Shown piece after piece: positions 50,447 to 58,177 of a DNA stretch of 64,000 nt. Made by a program: the position numbers and the translations under genes. The stretch covers positions 3,844,001 to 3,908,000 of the forward strand of contig NZ_AP022608.1 of assembly GCF_010728925.1 (NCBI RefSeq), read 5' to 3'. This DNA is from Mycolicibacterium gadium (lineage in GTDB: Bacteria; Actinomycetota; Actinomycetes; Mycobacteriales; Mycobacteriaceae). The notes beneath the pieces were generated by a model. That model saw only the letters and a program-made list of their open reading frames with translations, ran no database searches and was not told where the DNA came from. Every line of letters begins with the position of its first letter. Within the stretch, counting starts at the first letter, position 1.

Positions 50447-51225
50447 GGTTGCGCCTTACCGTAGTCGTCGTCCCATCCGACTTGCGCCATTGCGTCCTCT
50501 AGTTCGCGGATGTCGTCGGTGTTCCACGACCGCGCCCAGCCTGCGACGTCGAGCATCGCCGAGACCACCTGCCCGGTGAATCCCCACACCAGCATCTCGT
50601 TCAGCAGGAACGCCGGGCCGGCGGTGCGGCGCGTGTTCTCCTTGCGGTAGACCATGATTCGGTTCTCGGGATTGACGAACGCCCGGACCGGGACCCGCGC
50701 CACGACCGCCGTTTCGGACTCGTCGATCACCGCCACCGGCCCTGGATCGGGCGAGTAGGCGAGCACCGGCACCACGTGAAAGCCCGACGGCGGGATGAAC
50801 ATCCGCTCGAGGGTGGCCAGCGGCTGCAACCGGGTCTGGTCGATGCCGGTTTCCTCGGTGGCCTCGCGCAGCGCGGTGAACACCGGTCCGGTGTCGCCTG
50901 GATCGGCGGCCCCACCCGGGAAGGCGGCTTGTCCGGCGTGGTGACGCAGGGTGGACGCACGCACGGTCACCAGCAGATCGGCGTCGTCGGGAAGGCCACC
51001 GGACGGTGAATCGGTCGGGCCGGAGAACAGCACCAGCACCGCGGCGTCACGTCGGGCCCCAGTGACCGCTGCCTTCGTGTTCGCGGCGGTGACCATCGCC
51101 AGCACCTCGGGAGGCACCCGCCTGCGGTAGGCGTGCTTGATGTCTTTGGCGTTGTCGACCAGCGGTTTTAGCCACGATGGGGCCGCATCGGGAACGAGTC
51201 GGCTCCCTTCGCTGGCCCAACTCAC
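50443..51225 (-). CDS. NUDIX hydrolase, CoA-pyrophosphatase-like (Rv3672c)
   Basis: A 260 aa protein. The Nudix box is present as GGAADPGDTGPVFTALREATEETGI; the helix REATEETG is intact, while the first Glu of the general consensus is shifted to Asp as in CoA-type NUDIX enzymes. The preceding TLRHHAGQAAFPGG fits the NuCoA motif. It would cleave CoA or acyl-CoA to 4'-phosphopantetheine and ADP. The GTG start and the stop overlap both neighbours by 4 bases in the nth-TlpA-NUDIX-marP operon. Confidence 0.88.
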   Translation of the reverse strand: MSWASEGSRLVPDAAPSWLKPLVDNAKDIKHAYRRRVPPEVLAMVTAANTKAAVTGARRDAAVLVLFSGPTDSPSGGLPDDADLLVTVRASTLRHHAGQAAFPGGAADPGDTGPVFTALREATEETGIDQTRLQPLATLERMFIPPSGFHVVPVLAYSPDPGPVAVIDESETAVVARVPVRAFVNPENRIMVYRKENTRRTAGPAFLLNEMLVWGFTGQVVSAMLDVAGWARSWNTDDIRELEDAMAQVGWDDDYGKAQP

Positions 51226-51869
51226 CCCGGCTCTCCTAACTCTGGGTCGATGGCGGCCGCGATCTCGTCGGCGTCGGCGAAGGACCGCGGCAGGATTGCG
51301 GCAACGCTACCGTTCGCACGCAGCACAACCGTCGCGGGCATGACGTTCGGAACCTTCAGCGCGGCCGCGATGCGCCTACGCCCGTCCTGCAGCGTCGGCA
51401 GGTGTACGCCCAGCTCAGCCAGTCGCAGCAGGGCAGCTGTCTCGTTCTCGTCCTGATGCACCGTCAGCACCGTCACCTCCGAACCGACCCGGCGCTGGTA
51501 CTCGGCCATTGCGGGCAGTTCCTGGGCGCACGGCGCGCACCAGTAGGCCCACAGGTTGAGCACGACCGTGCGGCCCGCCACCGCCTTCGCGACATCGACG
51601 CTGGACCCGTCACCGGCGCATTCCAGGATGATGCCGCGCAACGCCTGCGGACCTTCCCCGACACCCGTCGTCGGACATGGCATCAGGTCGGCGCTGGCGC
51701 GGGGTTCGGCCAGCGCCTCCGCGGTGTCGGCGTCGCGCCGGTCGCGGGAGGTGCCCAGACCCGTCGAGCCCGGCTGGGATTCGTCGCCGCCGAGCTGGGT
51801 CCACAGCGCGGCACCGAGGGCGACCACCACGGCCATCACGGCCACGGTCCAGCGGGTCGAGGTGGTCAT
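51222..51869 (-). CDS. Membrane-anchored thioredoxin-like protein (TlpA family, Rv3673c)
   Basis: A 215 aa extracytoplasmic protein. The N-terminal helix WTVAVMAVVVALGAALWTQL is an anchor. The redoxin domain has the active site LWAYWCAPCAQELPAM (C-x-x-C) and a cis-Pro region NVMPATVVL. A pair of extra Cys (MPCPTTG, ILECAGDG) lies before the domain. It probably keeps disulfides of secreted proteins correct, possibly including those of MarP encoded two genes downstream (inference). Confidence 0.9.
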   Translation of the reverse strand: MTTSTRWTVAVMAVVVALGAALWTQLGGDESQPGSTGLGTSRDRRDADTAEALAEPRASADLMPCPTTGVGEGPQALRGIILECAGDGSSVDVAKAVAGRTVVLNLWAYWCAPCAQELPAMAEYQRRVGSEVTVLTVHQDENETAALLRLAELGVHLPTLQDGRRRIAAALKVPNVMPATVVLRANGSVAAILPRSFADADEIAAAIDPELGEPG

Positions 51870-51888
51870 CGGTGCGTCGGGGCGGCGG

Positions 51889-52641
51889 CTAGAGACCGGC
51901 CAGTGCCAGCAGGTGCTCGGTTTCGGGGCCCTTGACCAGAGGCGCGGCGATCAGCGGGTCGGTGGGGCCTGCGCCGAAGGACGGGCAGTCCTTGGCGAGG
52001 ACACATACGCCGCAGGCGGGCTTGCGGGCGTGGCAGACGCGGCGGCCGTGGAAGATCACGCGGTGGCTCAGGTCGGTCCACTCACTGCGCTCGATGAGCT
52101 CACCGACCGCATGCTCGACCTTCACCGGATCCTCTTCCGTGGTCCACCCCCAGCGCCGGACGAGCCTGCCGAAATGGGTGTCGACGGTGATGCCCGGAAT
52201 GCCGAAGGCGTTTCCGAGGATGACGTTGGCGGTCTTGCGACCGATACCGGGCAGCGTGACGAGCTCTTCGAGAGTCGCGGGCACCTGTCCGTCGAACCGC
52301 TCGACGAGTTCTTGGCCCAACCGCATCAACGAGTTGGCTTTGTTGCGGTAGAAGCCGGTGCGCCGGATCAGTTCCTCTAGCTCGGTGCGGTCGGCCTGCG
52401 CATAGTCGAGCGCGGTCCGGTACTTCTTGAACAGCGCGGGGGTCGCGAGGTTGACGCCCTTGTCGGTGCTTTGTGCCGACAGAATTGTGGCGACGGCCAA
52501 CTCGAGCGGATTGGTGAAGTCCAATTCGCAATACACATGTGGAAATGCCTGTGCCAGCTCACGATTCATTCGCCGCGCCCGACGGACGAGACCAAGGCGG
52601 GTCTCACCGTCTCTTTTGCGGGCGCGCTTGGGCACAGTCAC
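51889..52641 (-). CDS. nth: Endonuclease III (DNA glycosylase/AP lyase)
   Basis: Base-excision repair enzyme for oxidised pyrimidines. The 250 aa protein has the helix-hairpin-helix [18 protein letters not shown], the catalytic Lys preceding it in the [13 protein letters not shown] region, the catalytic Asp in TVDTHFGRL, and the 4Fe-4S loop C-x6-C-x2-C-x5-C in [17 protein letters not shown]. The residue after the signature and the N-terminal basic stretch are normal. It starts at 52641 and heads the four-gene minus-strand operon ending with marP. Confidence 0.95.
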   Translation of the reverse strand: MTVPKRARKRDGETRLGLVRRARRMNRELAQAFPHVYCELDFTNPLELAVATILSAQSTDKGVNLATPALFKKYRTALDYAQADRTELEELIRRTGFYRNKANSLMRLGQELVERFDGQVPATLEELVTLPGIGRKTANVILGNAFGIPGITVDTHFGRLVRRWGWTTEEDPVKVEHAVGELIERSEWTDLSHRVIFHGRRVCHARKPACGVCVLAKDCPSFGAGPTDPLIAAPLVKGPETEHLLALAGL

Positions 52642-52746
52642 GGAAACAGCCTACTGATCGGGACCGACAGGCCGTGCCCGAACACTGCGCGGACCGGTGA
52701 CAATTCGTAATCCCGCTGAGACCTTGGGCGTGTTTACTTCTGCGTT

Positions 52747-53079
52747 GTGTCTTGGTTGCTCGTGGCCCTAATTCCGGGGCTGCTGATGATGGCAACTTTC
52801 GCGCTGGAACGGCTCGAGACGAGCCTGTCCCGCGACACGGTGTCGTCCAGCGACGTGGCAGCGTTTCTCGAACAAGCCGAGGCTGACGACGTCAACACAC
52901 TTGCGCGAGACGGCATGAGCCGCGCCATCGACCGCCAGCATCGGCGATTGCACGGGGAAGCCTCGAAACAAAATGACCGAATACCGGCCGCGGACGACGG
53001 TGGTTTGCCGACGCGGGTGTATGTCCACAGCGGGATGAATCCTGAATTTCAGCGGACTCGGCAACCCAATCGTGTGTAG
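52747..53079 (+). CDS. Small membrane protein (Rv3675-like)
   Basis: A 110 aa protein with one N-terminal membrane helix ([18 protein letters not shown]) directly followed by an acidic cytoplasmic part ([31 protein letters not shown]). It starts at GTG 52747. No catalytic motif is seen. The conserved position between nth and crp supports it as a real gene; its function is unknown. A small palindrome AGCGTG-GGCT-CACGCT covers its stop codon. Confidence 0.72.
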   Translation: MSWLLVALIPGLLMMATFALERLETSLSRDTVSSSDVAAFLEQAEADDVNTLARDGMSRAIDRQHRRLHGEASKQNDRIPAADDGGLPTRVYVHSGMNPEFQRTRQPNRV

Positions 53080-53204
53080 CGTGGGCTCACGCTGGAGGCG
53101 CAATGCCGACAACGTCGGCGGGGCCCACCTCTAGACTGATCTCGCTAACCAATTTGAGGTCGGCTCGCGCATGTCATATCAGCCAACAGCTTAAGAGGGG
53201 CAAC

Positions 53205-53879
53205 GTGGACGAGATCCTGGCGAGGGCCGGAATCTTCCAGGGAGTCGAACCCAGCGCCGTTTCAGCGCTGACCAAACAACTGCAGCCCGTCGACTTCCCA
53301 CGTGGGCACACCGTGTTCGCAGAGGGGGAACCCGGCGACCGGCTGTACATCATCGTTTCCGGCAAGGTGAAGATCGGTCGCCGCTCGCCCGATGGCCGTG
53401 AGAATCTGCTCACGATCATGGGCCCGTCGGACATGTTCGGCGAGCTGTCGATCTTCGACCCCGGTCCGCGGACGTCCAGCGCCACGACGATCACCGACGT
53501 GCGCGCCGTCTCGATGGACCGCGACGCCCTGCGCGCGTGGATCGCCGACCGCCCGGAGATCGCCGAGCAGCTGTTGCGCGTGCTGGCCCGCCGGCTGCGC
53601 CGCACCAATAACAACCTCGCCGACCTGATCTTCACCGACGTGCCCGGCCGCGTGGCCAAGCAGCTGCTGCAGCTGGCCCAGCGCTTCGGCACCCAGGAGG
53701 GCGGCGCGCTGCGCGTCACCCACGACCTGACGCAGGAAGAGATCGCTCAGCTCGTCGGCGCATCGCGCGAGACCGTCAACAAAGCGCTCGCCGACTTCGC
53801 TCATCGCGGCTGGATTCGTCTGGAAGGTAAGAGCGTTCTGATCTCCGACAGCGAGCGCCTGGCTCGCAGGGCCCGCTAG
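53205..53879 (+). CDS. crp: cAMP receptor protein, CRP/FNR family (Rv3676)
   Basis: A 224 aa global regulator. The N-terminal cyclic-nucleotide-binding domain has the phosphate-binding cassette [21 protein letters not shown] split by the usual E...R-T-S; the long C-helix ([22 protein letters not shown]) mediates dimerisation. The helix-turn-helix is [27 protein letters not shown] 53205 has GAGGGG upstream. In mycobacteria it binds TGTGA-N6-TCACA and controls carbon and resuscitation genes. Candidate sites occur in this window before acs and between whiB4 and ponA2. Confidence 0.96.
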   Translation: MDEILARAGIFQGVEPSAVSALTKQLQPVDFPRGHTVFAEGEPGDRLYIIVSGKVKIGRRSPDGRENLLTIMGPSDMFGELSIFDPGPRTSSATTITDVRAVSMDRDALRAWIADRPEIAEQLLRVLARRLRRTNNNLADLIFTDVPGRVAKQLLQLAQRFGTQEGGALRVTHDLTQEEIAQLVGASRETVNKALADFAHRGWIRLEGKSVLISDSERLARRAR

Positions 53880-53883
53880 CTCT

Positions 53884-53936
53884 GCGATTTCGGTGTAGTC
53901 GGTCGCGGTCAGCGCGACCAGCTACACCGAAATCGC
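53884..53936. terminator. Long symmetrical hairpin between convergent crp and metallo-hydrolase genes
   Basis: A 15-base arm GCGATTTCGGTGTAG is repeated inverted and perfect at 53922-53936, with an inner GGTCGCG/CGCGACC stem; a two-base internal loop separates the two. The element fills the whole gap and should act as a bidirectional terminator or 3'-end stabiliser. Confidence 0.65.
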
Positions 53937-54713
53937 CTAGGAACGCAGATAGTCGACCTGGGCTTGGACGCTCCATTCCGCTGCGTCCCACAGTTTTTCG
54001 TCGACGTCGGTGTACACATGCTCGACGATCTGTCGCGCGGTGGCGTCGTCGCCGAGCTCGCGAAGCGCCACCCGCACCTGGTCGAGTCGCTCCTCGCGAT
54101 GCGCCAGGTACGTATCGCTGACCGCTTCCAGGTCGGCGAGCTCAGGGCCGTGGCCCGGCAGGACCGTCCGGTGGCCGATGCCACGCAGCCGCCGAAGCGA
54201 TTCCAGGTAGTCCCGCAGGCTGCCGTCTTCCTTGTCGATGACGGTCGTGCCGCGGCCCAGCACGGTATCGGCGGTCAGTACCGCGTCGTCGAGCAGAAAT
54301 GACACTGAATCCGCGGTGTGCCCCGGCGTGGCCACCACCGTGATGCGCAGGCCGGCCGCGTCGATGACCTCACCGTCGGTCAACGGTCCACCGAGGCCCC
54401 GCAGGAAGCCGCTGCCGACGGAGCGCACCACTGCGCCGGTACGGTCGACGATCTTGTCGATAGCCCCGGTGTGGTCCTCGTGCTTGTGGCTGATGAGCAC
54501 CAATGGGATCTTGCCCAGGCCCACGATCAGGTCGATGTGCTCGTCGTCCTCGGGCCCGGGGTCGACGATGACCATCTCGTCGCTGCCCGGCCCCTGCAGC
54601 ACCCACGTGTTGGTGCCCTCGAGGGTCAACAGGCCGGGGTTGTCGCACAGCAGCACCGACGCGGTTTCCGTCACCGGCCGGAGTTTCTTGTACGCGGGGT
54701 GCTCGAGGGTCAC
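53937..54713 (-). CDS. Metallo-beta-lactamase-fold hydrolase (Rv3677c, LACTB2-like)
   Basis: A 258 aa cytoplasmic protein. Zinc motifs are LISHKHEDHTGA (H-x-H-x-D-H), VVATPGHTADSVSF, DAVLTADTVLG and VLPGHGPELADLE. The C-terminal helical part (TYLAHREERLDQVRVAL, IVEHVYTDVDE) matches the LACTB2-like branch, whose members are RNA endonucleases or thioester hydrolases. The gene overlaps or abuts the RidA and DUF4177 genes and is first to be transcribed after them (same strand). Confidence 0.88.
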   Translation of the reverse strand: MTLEHPAYKKLRPVTETASVLLCDNPGLLTLEGTNTWVLQGPGSDEMVIVDPGPEDDEHIDLIVGLGKIPLVLISHKHEDHTGAIDKIVDRTGAVVRSVGSGFLRGLGGPLTDGEVIDAAGLRITVVATPGHTADSVSFLLDDAVLTADTVLGRGTTVIDKEDGSLRDYLESLRRLRGIGHRTVLPGHGPELADLEAVSDTYLAHREERLDQVRVALRELGDDATARQIVEHVYTDVDEKLWDAAEWSVQAQVDYLRS

Positions 54714-54717
54714 GCGC

Positions 54718-55173
54718 TCACGCGACCTCGAAGATCACTTCGACCTCGACCGGGGCGTCCAGCGGCAGCTCCGAGACGCCGACGGCCGACCGGGCATGTG
54801 CCCCGGCGTCGCCGAAAACCTCACCGAACAGCTGCGACGCCCCATTGATGACGGCGGGCTGGCCGTTGAAGCCGGGCGCGGAGGCGACGAAGCCCACCAC
54901 CTTGACCACGCGGGTCACCGAATCGATGCCGACCAGCGAGTGCACCGCGGCCATCGCATTGAGTGCGCACACCCGCGCCAGCGCCTTGCCGTCCTCCGGT
55001 GTGACCTGGGCGCCCACCTTGCCGGCCTGGAGCAGGCTTCCCGCCTCCATGGGCAGCTGACCGGCGGTGTAGACCAGGTTCCCCGTCCGCGCCGCGGGCA
55101 CATATGCAGCCAGCGGCGGCACCACGTCGGGCAGCGTTATGCCCAGCTCGGCGAGCTTGGCCGACGGGCTCAT
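54718..55173 (-). CDS. RidA-family enamine/imine deaminase-like protein (Rv3678c)
   Basis: A 151 aa protein of the YjgF/RidA superfamily, subgroup with the RutC-like insertion. It has the typical YTAGQLPMEAG entry, ARVCALNAMAAVHSLVG and the C-terminal GVSELPLDAPVEVEVIFEV. The catalytic Arg of canonical RidA (ARxxVxV near the C-terminus) is in HARSAVGVSEL, so activity is plausible. Its start overlaps the DUF4177 stop (ATGA). Confidence 0.9.
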   Translation of the reverse strand: MSPSAKLAELGITLPDVVPPLAAYVPAARTGNLVYTAGQLPMEAGSLLQAGKVGAQVTPEDGKALARVCALNAMAAVHSLVGIDSVTRVVKVVGFVASAPGFNGQPAVINGASQLFGEVFGDAGAHARSAVGVSELPLDAPVEVEVIFEVA

Positions 55174-55331
55174 TTTGGTCGCTTGAGATAGGCGACGTGC
55201 TGCTCACCGGTCGGTCCTTGGAGCACCGACACCAGCTCCCAGCCGTCTTCTCCCCACTGATCGAGGATCTGTTTGGTCGCGTGCGTGAGCAGCGGAACGG
55301 TGGCGTACTCCCAGCGGGTCGGTTCGCTCAT
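55170..55331 (-). CDS. Small DUF4177 protein (Rv3678A-like)
   Basis: A 53 aa protein, MSEPTRWEYATVPLLTH to HVAYLKRPK. The W-E-Y start and D-G-W-E-L-V-S-V motif identify the DUF4177 family, single-domain proteins of unknown function. The longer frame to 55448 lacks similarity in its N-terminal part and overlaps the divergent promoter, so ATG 55331 is chosen. It is the first gene of the DUF4177-RidA-metallohydrolase operon. Confidence 0.8.
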   Translation of the reverse strand: MSEPTRWEYATVPLLTHATKQILDQWGEDGWELVSVLQGPTGEQHVAYLKRPK

Positions 55332-55367
55332 GTTGCTGAGCTTATCGGGCAGCCAAGTGCACTTGGT

Positions 55368-55373
55368 TAGCAT
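55368..55373 (+). promoter_or_regulatory. -10 box of the ArsA-like operon, leaderless
   Basis: TAGCAT ends 6 bases before GTG 55380. Confidence 0.55.
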
Positions 55374-55379
55374 GCACGG

Positions 55380-56399
55380 GTGGGCACCACCTCTGAAGAT
55401 CGAAGCGGGGTCGGATGGCCGTCGCGCCTGACCAAGGCGCGGCTGCACTTCGTCACCGGTAAGGGCGGAACCGGTAAGTCGACCGTCGCCGCCGCACTAG
55501 CGCTGGCGCTCGCCGCGGGCGGGCGCAAGGTGCTGCTGGTGGAAGTCGAAGGGCGACAAGGCATTGCGCAGCTGTTCGACGTGCCGCCGCTGCCCTACGA
55601 GGAGGTCAAGATCGCCACGGCGGACGGTGGCGGCACCGTCAACGCGCTGGCAATCGACACCGAGGCGGCGTTCCTCGAGTACCTCGAGATGTTCTACAAC
55701 CTGGGCATCGCCGGCCGCGCGATGCGGCGGATCGGGGCGGTCGAGTTCGCCACGACCATCGCACCGGGCCTGCGTGACGTGCTGCTCACCGGCAAGATCC
55801 GCGAGATCGTCACCCGTGCCGAGAAGGGAAAACAGCCGGTGTACGACGCCGTCGTCGTCGACTCGCCGCCGACGGGCCGTATCTCCCGCTTCCTCGACGT
55901 CACCAAGGCCGTCTCGCAACTGGCCAAGGGCGGCCCCGTGCACTCGCAGGCCGAGAGCGTCGTGAAGGTGCTGCACTCCGACCTCACCGCGATCCATCTC
56001 GTGACGCTGCTCGAAGCGTTACCGATACAGGAGACGCTGGAGGCCATCGACGAGCTCAAGGAGTTGGGCCTGCCGATCGGCAGTGTCATCGTCAACCGCA
56101 ACATCCCCTCCTACCTGTCTCCGGATGACCTGGCCAAGGCCGCCGAGGGTGTGATCGACGCCGACGCCATACGCGCAGGACTCAGCGACGCGGGAATCAC
56201 GTTGTCCGACAACGACTTCGCGGGACTGTTGACGGAGACCATCCAGCACGCCACCCGGATCCAGGCGCGTGCCGAGAGTGCCGAGCAACTCGACGCGCTC
56301 GACGTGGCCCGTCTGGAGTTGCCGCAGATCGCCGATGGCGTAGATCTCGGTAGCCTCTACGAACTCGCCGAAGCGCTCGCTCACCAGGGGGTCAGATGA
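55380..56399 (+). CDS. ArsA/GET3-like ATPase, first subunit (Rv3679)
   Basis: A 339 aa P-loop ATPase of the ArsA/Get3 class. The deviant Walker A is [22 protein letters not shown] (signature Lys before G-G-T-G-K-S), switch I is [13 protein letters not shown] and switch II is [16 protein letters not shown]. The metal-binding Cys residues of true arsenite pumps are absent. In M. tuberculosis the Rv3679-Rv3680 pair (BagA/BagB) forms a complex that protects against nitric-oxide- and glycerol-related stress. The start codon overlaps its promoter region (leaderless), and the stop overlaps the next start (ATGA). Confidence 0.9.
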   Translation: MGTTSEDRSGVGWPSRLTKARLHFVTGKGGTGKSTVAAALALALAAGGRKVLLVEVEGRQGIAQLFDVPPLPYEEVKIATADGGGTVNALAIDTEAAFLEYLEMFYNLGIAGRAMRRIGAVEFATTIAPGLRDVLLTGKIREIVTRAEKGKQPVYDAVVVDSPPTGRISRFLDVTKAVSQLAKGGPVHSQAESVVKVLHSDLTAIHLVTLLEALPIQETLEAIDELKELGLPIGSVIVNRNIPSYLSPDDLAKAAEGVIDADAIRAGLSDAGITLSDNDFAGLLTETIQHATRIQARAESAEQLDALDVARLELPQIADGVDLGSLYELAEALAHQGVR

Positions 56400-57526
56400 G
56401 TACGACACCGCCCGCACTCGACATGGCCTCGATCCTGGCCGACACGTCCAACCGCGTCGTGGTGTGTTGCGGTGCAGGCGGTGTCGGCAAGACCACCACC
56501 GCTGCCGCGATGGCGTTGCGTGCCGCTGAATACGGGCGCACGGTCGTGGTGCTGACCATCGACCCGGCCAAGCGGCTGGCGCAGGCGCTGGGAATCAAGG
56601 ATCTGGGCAATACGCCGCAGCGGGTGCCGTTGGCCCCCGAGGTGTCGGGAGAGCTTTACGCGATGATGCTCGACATGCGCCGCACGTTCGACGAAATGGT
56701 GATCCAGTACTCCGGAAAAGAACGCGCACAAGAGATTCTGGACAACCAGTTTTATCAAACCGTCGCGACGTCGCTGGCGGGCACGCAGGAATACATGGCG
56801 ATGGAGAAGTTGGGCCAGCTGCTCTCCGAGGACCGCTGGGACCTCGTCGTCGTCGACACTCCCCCATCGCGTAACGCGCTCGACTTCCTTGATGCGCCAA
56901 AACGGTTGGGCGGCTTCATGGATAGTCGGCTGTGGAAGCTGCTGCTGGGGCCGGGCCGCGGTATCGGCAAGTTGGTGACGGGCGCGATGGGGCTGGCAAT
57001 GCGAGCACTCTCGACCGTGCTCGGCTCTCAGATGCTCGGCGATGCAGCGGCTTTCGTTCAGTCGCTGGACGCCACGTTCGGCGGGTTCCGGGAGAAGGCC
57101 GACCGCACCTACGAGTTGTTGAAGCGCCGCGGCACCCAGTTCGTCGTGGTCTCCGCCGCCGAACCCGACGCGCTGCGTGAGGCGTCGTTCTTCATCGACC
57201 GGCTCTCACAGGAGCACATGCCGCTGTCGGGACTCATCCTCAACCGCACCCACCCGATGTTGTCGTCGTTGCATGCCGACAAGGCCGACGAGGCCGCGGA
57301 TGCCATCGCAGCCGTCGACCCCGACTCGGTGACCGCGGCGGCCCTGCGGATCCACTCCGACCGTGCGGGACGGTCCAAGCGGGAGATCAGGCTGCTGTCG
57401 CGCTTCACGGGCGCCAATCCACATGTGGCGATAGTGGGTGTGCCGTCGTTGCCGTTCGACGTCTCCGACCTGGAGGCGTTGCGGGCGATCGCCGATCAGA
57501 TCACCGGCGAGACTTCCGCGGCTTAG
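56396..57526 (+). CDS. ArsA/GET3-like ATPase, second subunit (Rv3680)
   Basis: A 376 aa partner of the preceding ATPase. Walker A is [20 protein letters not shown], here with Ala in place of the signature Lys of the upstream subunit; the later motifs are [15 protein letters not shown] and [20 protein letters not shown] hydrophobic patch ([23 protein letters not shown]) resembles the groove of tail-anchored-protein chaperones. The different P-loops suggest the two subunits are not equivalent in ATP hydrolysis. It ends 4 bases inside the convergent whiB4. Confidence 0.9.
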   Translation: MSTTPPALDMASILADTSNRVVVCCGAGGVGKTTTAAAMALRAAEYGRTVVVLTIDPAKRLAQALGIKDLGNTPQRVPLAPEVSGELYAMMLDMRRTFDEMVIQYSGKERAQEILDNQFYQTVATSLAGTQEYMAMEKLGQLLSEDRWDLVVVDTPPSRNALDFLDAPKRLGGFMDSRLWKLLLGPGRGIGKLVTGAMGLAMRALSTVLGSQMLGDAAAFVQSLDATFGGFREKADRTYELLKRRGTQFVVVSAAEPDALREASFFIDRLSQEHMPLSGLILNRTHPMLSSLHADKADEAADAIAAVDPDSVTAAALRIHSDRAGRSKREIRLLSRFTGANPHVAIVGVPSLPFDVSDLEALRAIADQITGETSAA

Positions 57527-57879
57527 ACAGCGCTGCGGTGCTTGCGCTGGGCAGCGAAGAACTCGGCCCAGGAAACCACCTCGGGGTGCTGCTTGAGCAG
57601 GGCACGGCGCTGGCGTTCGGTCATGCCTCCCCACACACCGAACTCCACCCGGTTGTCGAGCGCATCGGCGCCACATTCCAGGATCACCGGGCAATGCCTG
57701 CAGATCACGGCTGCTTTACGCTGCGCGGCTCCGCGGACGAAAAGCTCATCGGGGTCGGCCTGACGGCAGCGTGCCTGTGAAACCCAGGCGATGCGTGCCT
57801 CAGCCTCGGCGCCTTGGACGACACTGGGGGCAGTAATTGTCATGCTTGTCCTCCGCACTGCGGGCCTCGTACCGGACAC
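57523..57879 (-). CDS. whiB4: WhiB-family Fe-S redox regulator WhiB4
   Basis: A 118 aa protein. Four cluster Cys are seen: one in [10 protein letters not shown] and three in [11 protein letters not shown] (C-x2-C-x5-C). The WhiB signature [16 protein letters not shown] follows. The C-terminus [11 protein letters not shown] is WhiB4-specific. It holds an O2- and NO-sensitive 4Fe-4S cluster and regulates antioxidant genes and nucleoid compaction in M. tuberculosis. The start at 57879 gives [11 protein letters not shown], matching the known N-terminus. The proximity of the BagAB-like pair links this region to redox stress. Confidence 0.95.
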   Translation of the reverse strand: MSGTRPAVRRTSMTITAPSVVQGAEAEARIAWVSQARCRQADPDELFVRGAAQRKAAVICRHCPVILECGADALDNRVEFGVWGGMTERQRRALLKQHPEVVSWAEFFAAQRKHRSAV

Positions 57880-57973
57880 CAGCGTTCCCCTTCGTTCCGG
57901 CCGCCCCCCGACGACGGCTTACTCTCCTGGTGCAGAGCGCTTTGGTGCGTTCCACGTCACATTGCGACGGTCT

Positions 57974-57993
57974 AGTGTGACCTGCATCGCACT
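57974..57993. promoter_or_regulatory. Candidate Crp site between whiB4 and ponA2
   Basis: AGTGTGA-CCTGCA-TCGCACT is a near-perfect palindrome that matches TGTGA-N6-TCACA except for one base. A GTCACA (57956) forms an additional inverted repeat with its TGTGAC. It lies 95 bases upstream of whiB4 and about 185 upstream of ponA2. Confidence 0.45.
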
Positions 57994-58165
57994 GTCAGCA
58001 CAACTTAAGTGGTCAGGACGCTTCTGCGCAATACGTAGAAGGCCACTTTTTTGGGACAACCGTGCAGTCCTTGACGAAAATTGACGCGCGCGCAGGTCGG
58101 AGAGCTAACAAAGGGCGGCGTAACCCCGGGGGAATCTGCGAATTTTGCCTGCGGAATCCGCTAGC

Positions 58166-58171
58166 TACTCT
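58166..58171 (+). promoter_or_regulatory. -10 box of ponA2, leaderless
   Basis: TACTCT ends 6 bases before ATG 58178. Confidence 0.55.
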
Positions 58172-58177
58172 GTACCC

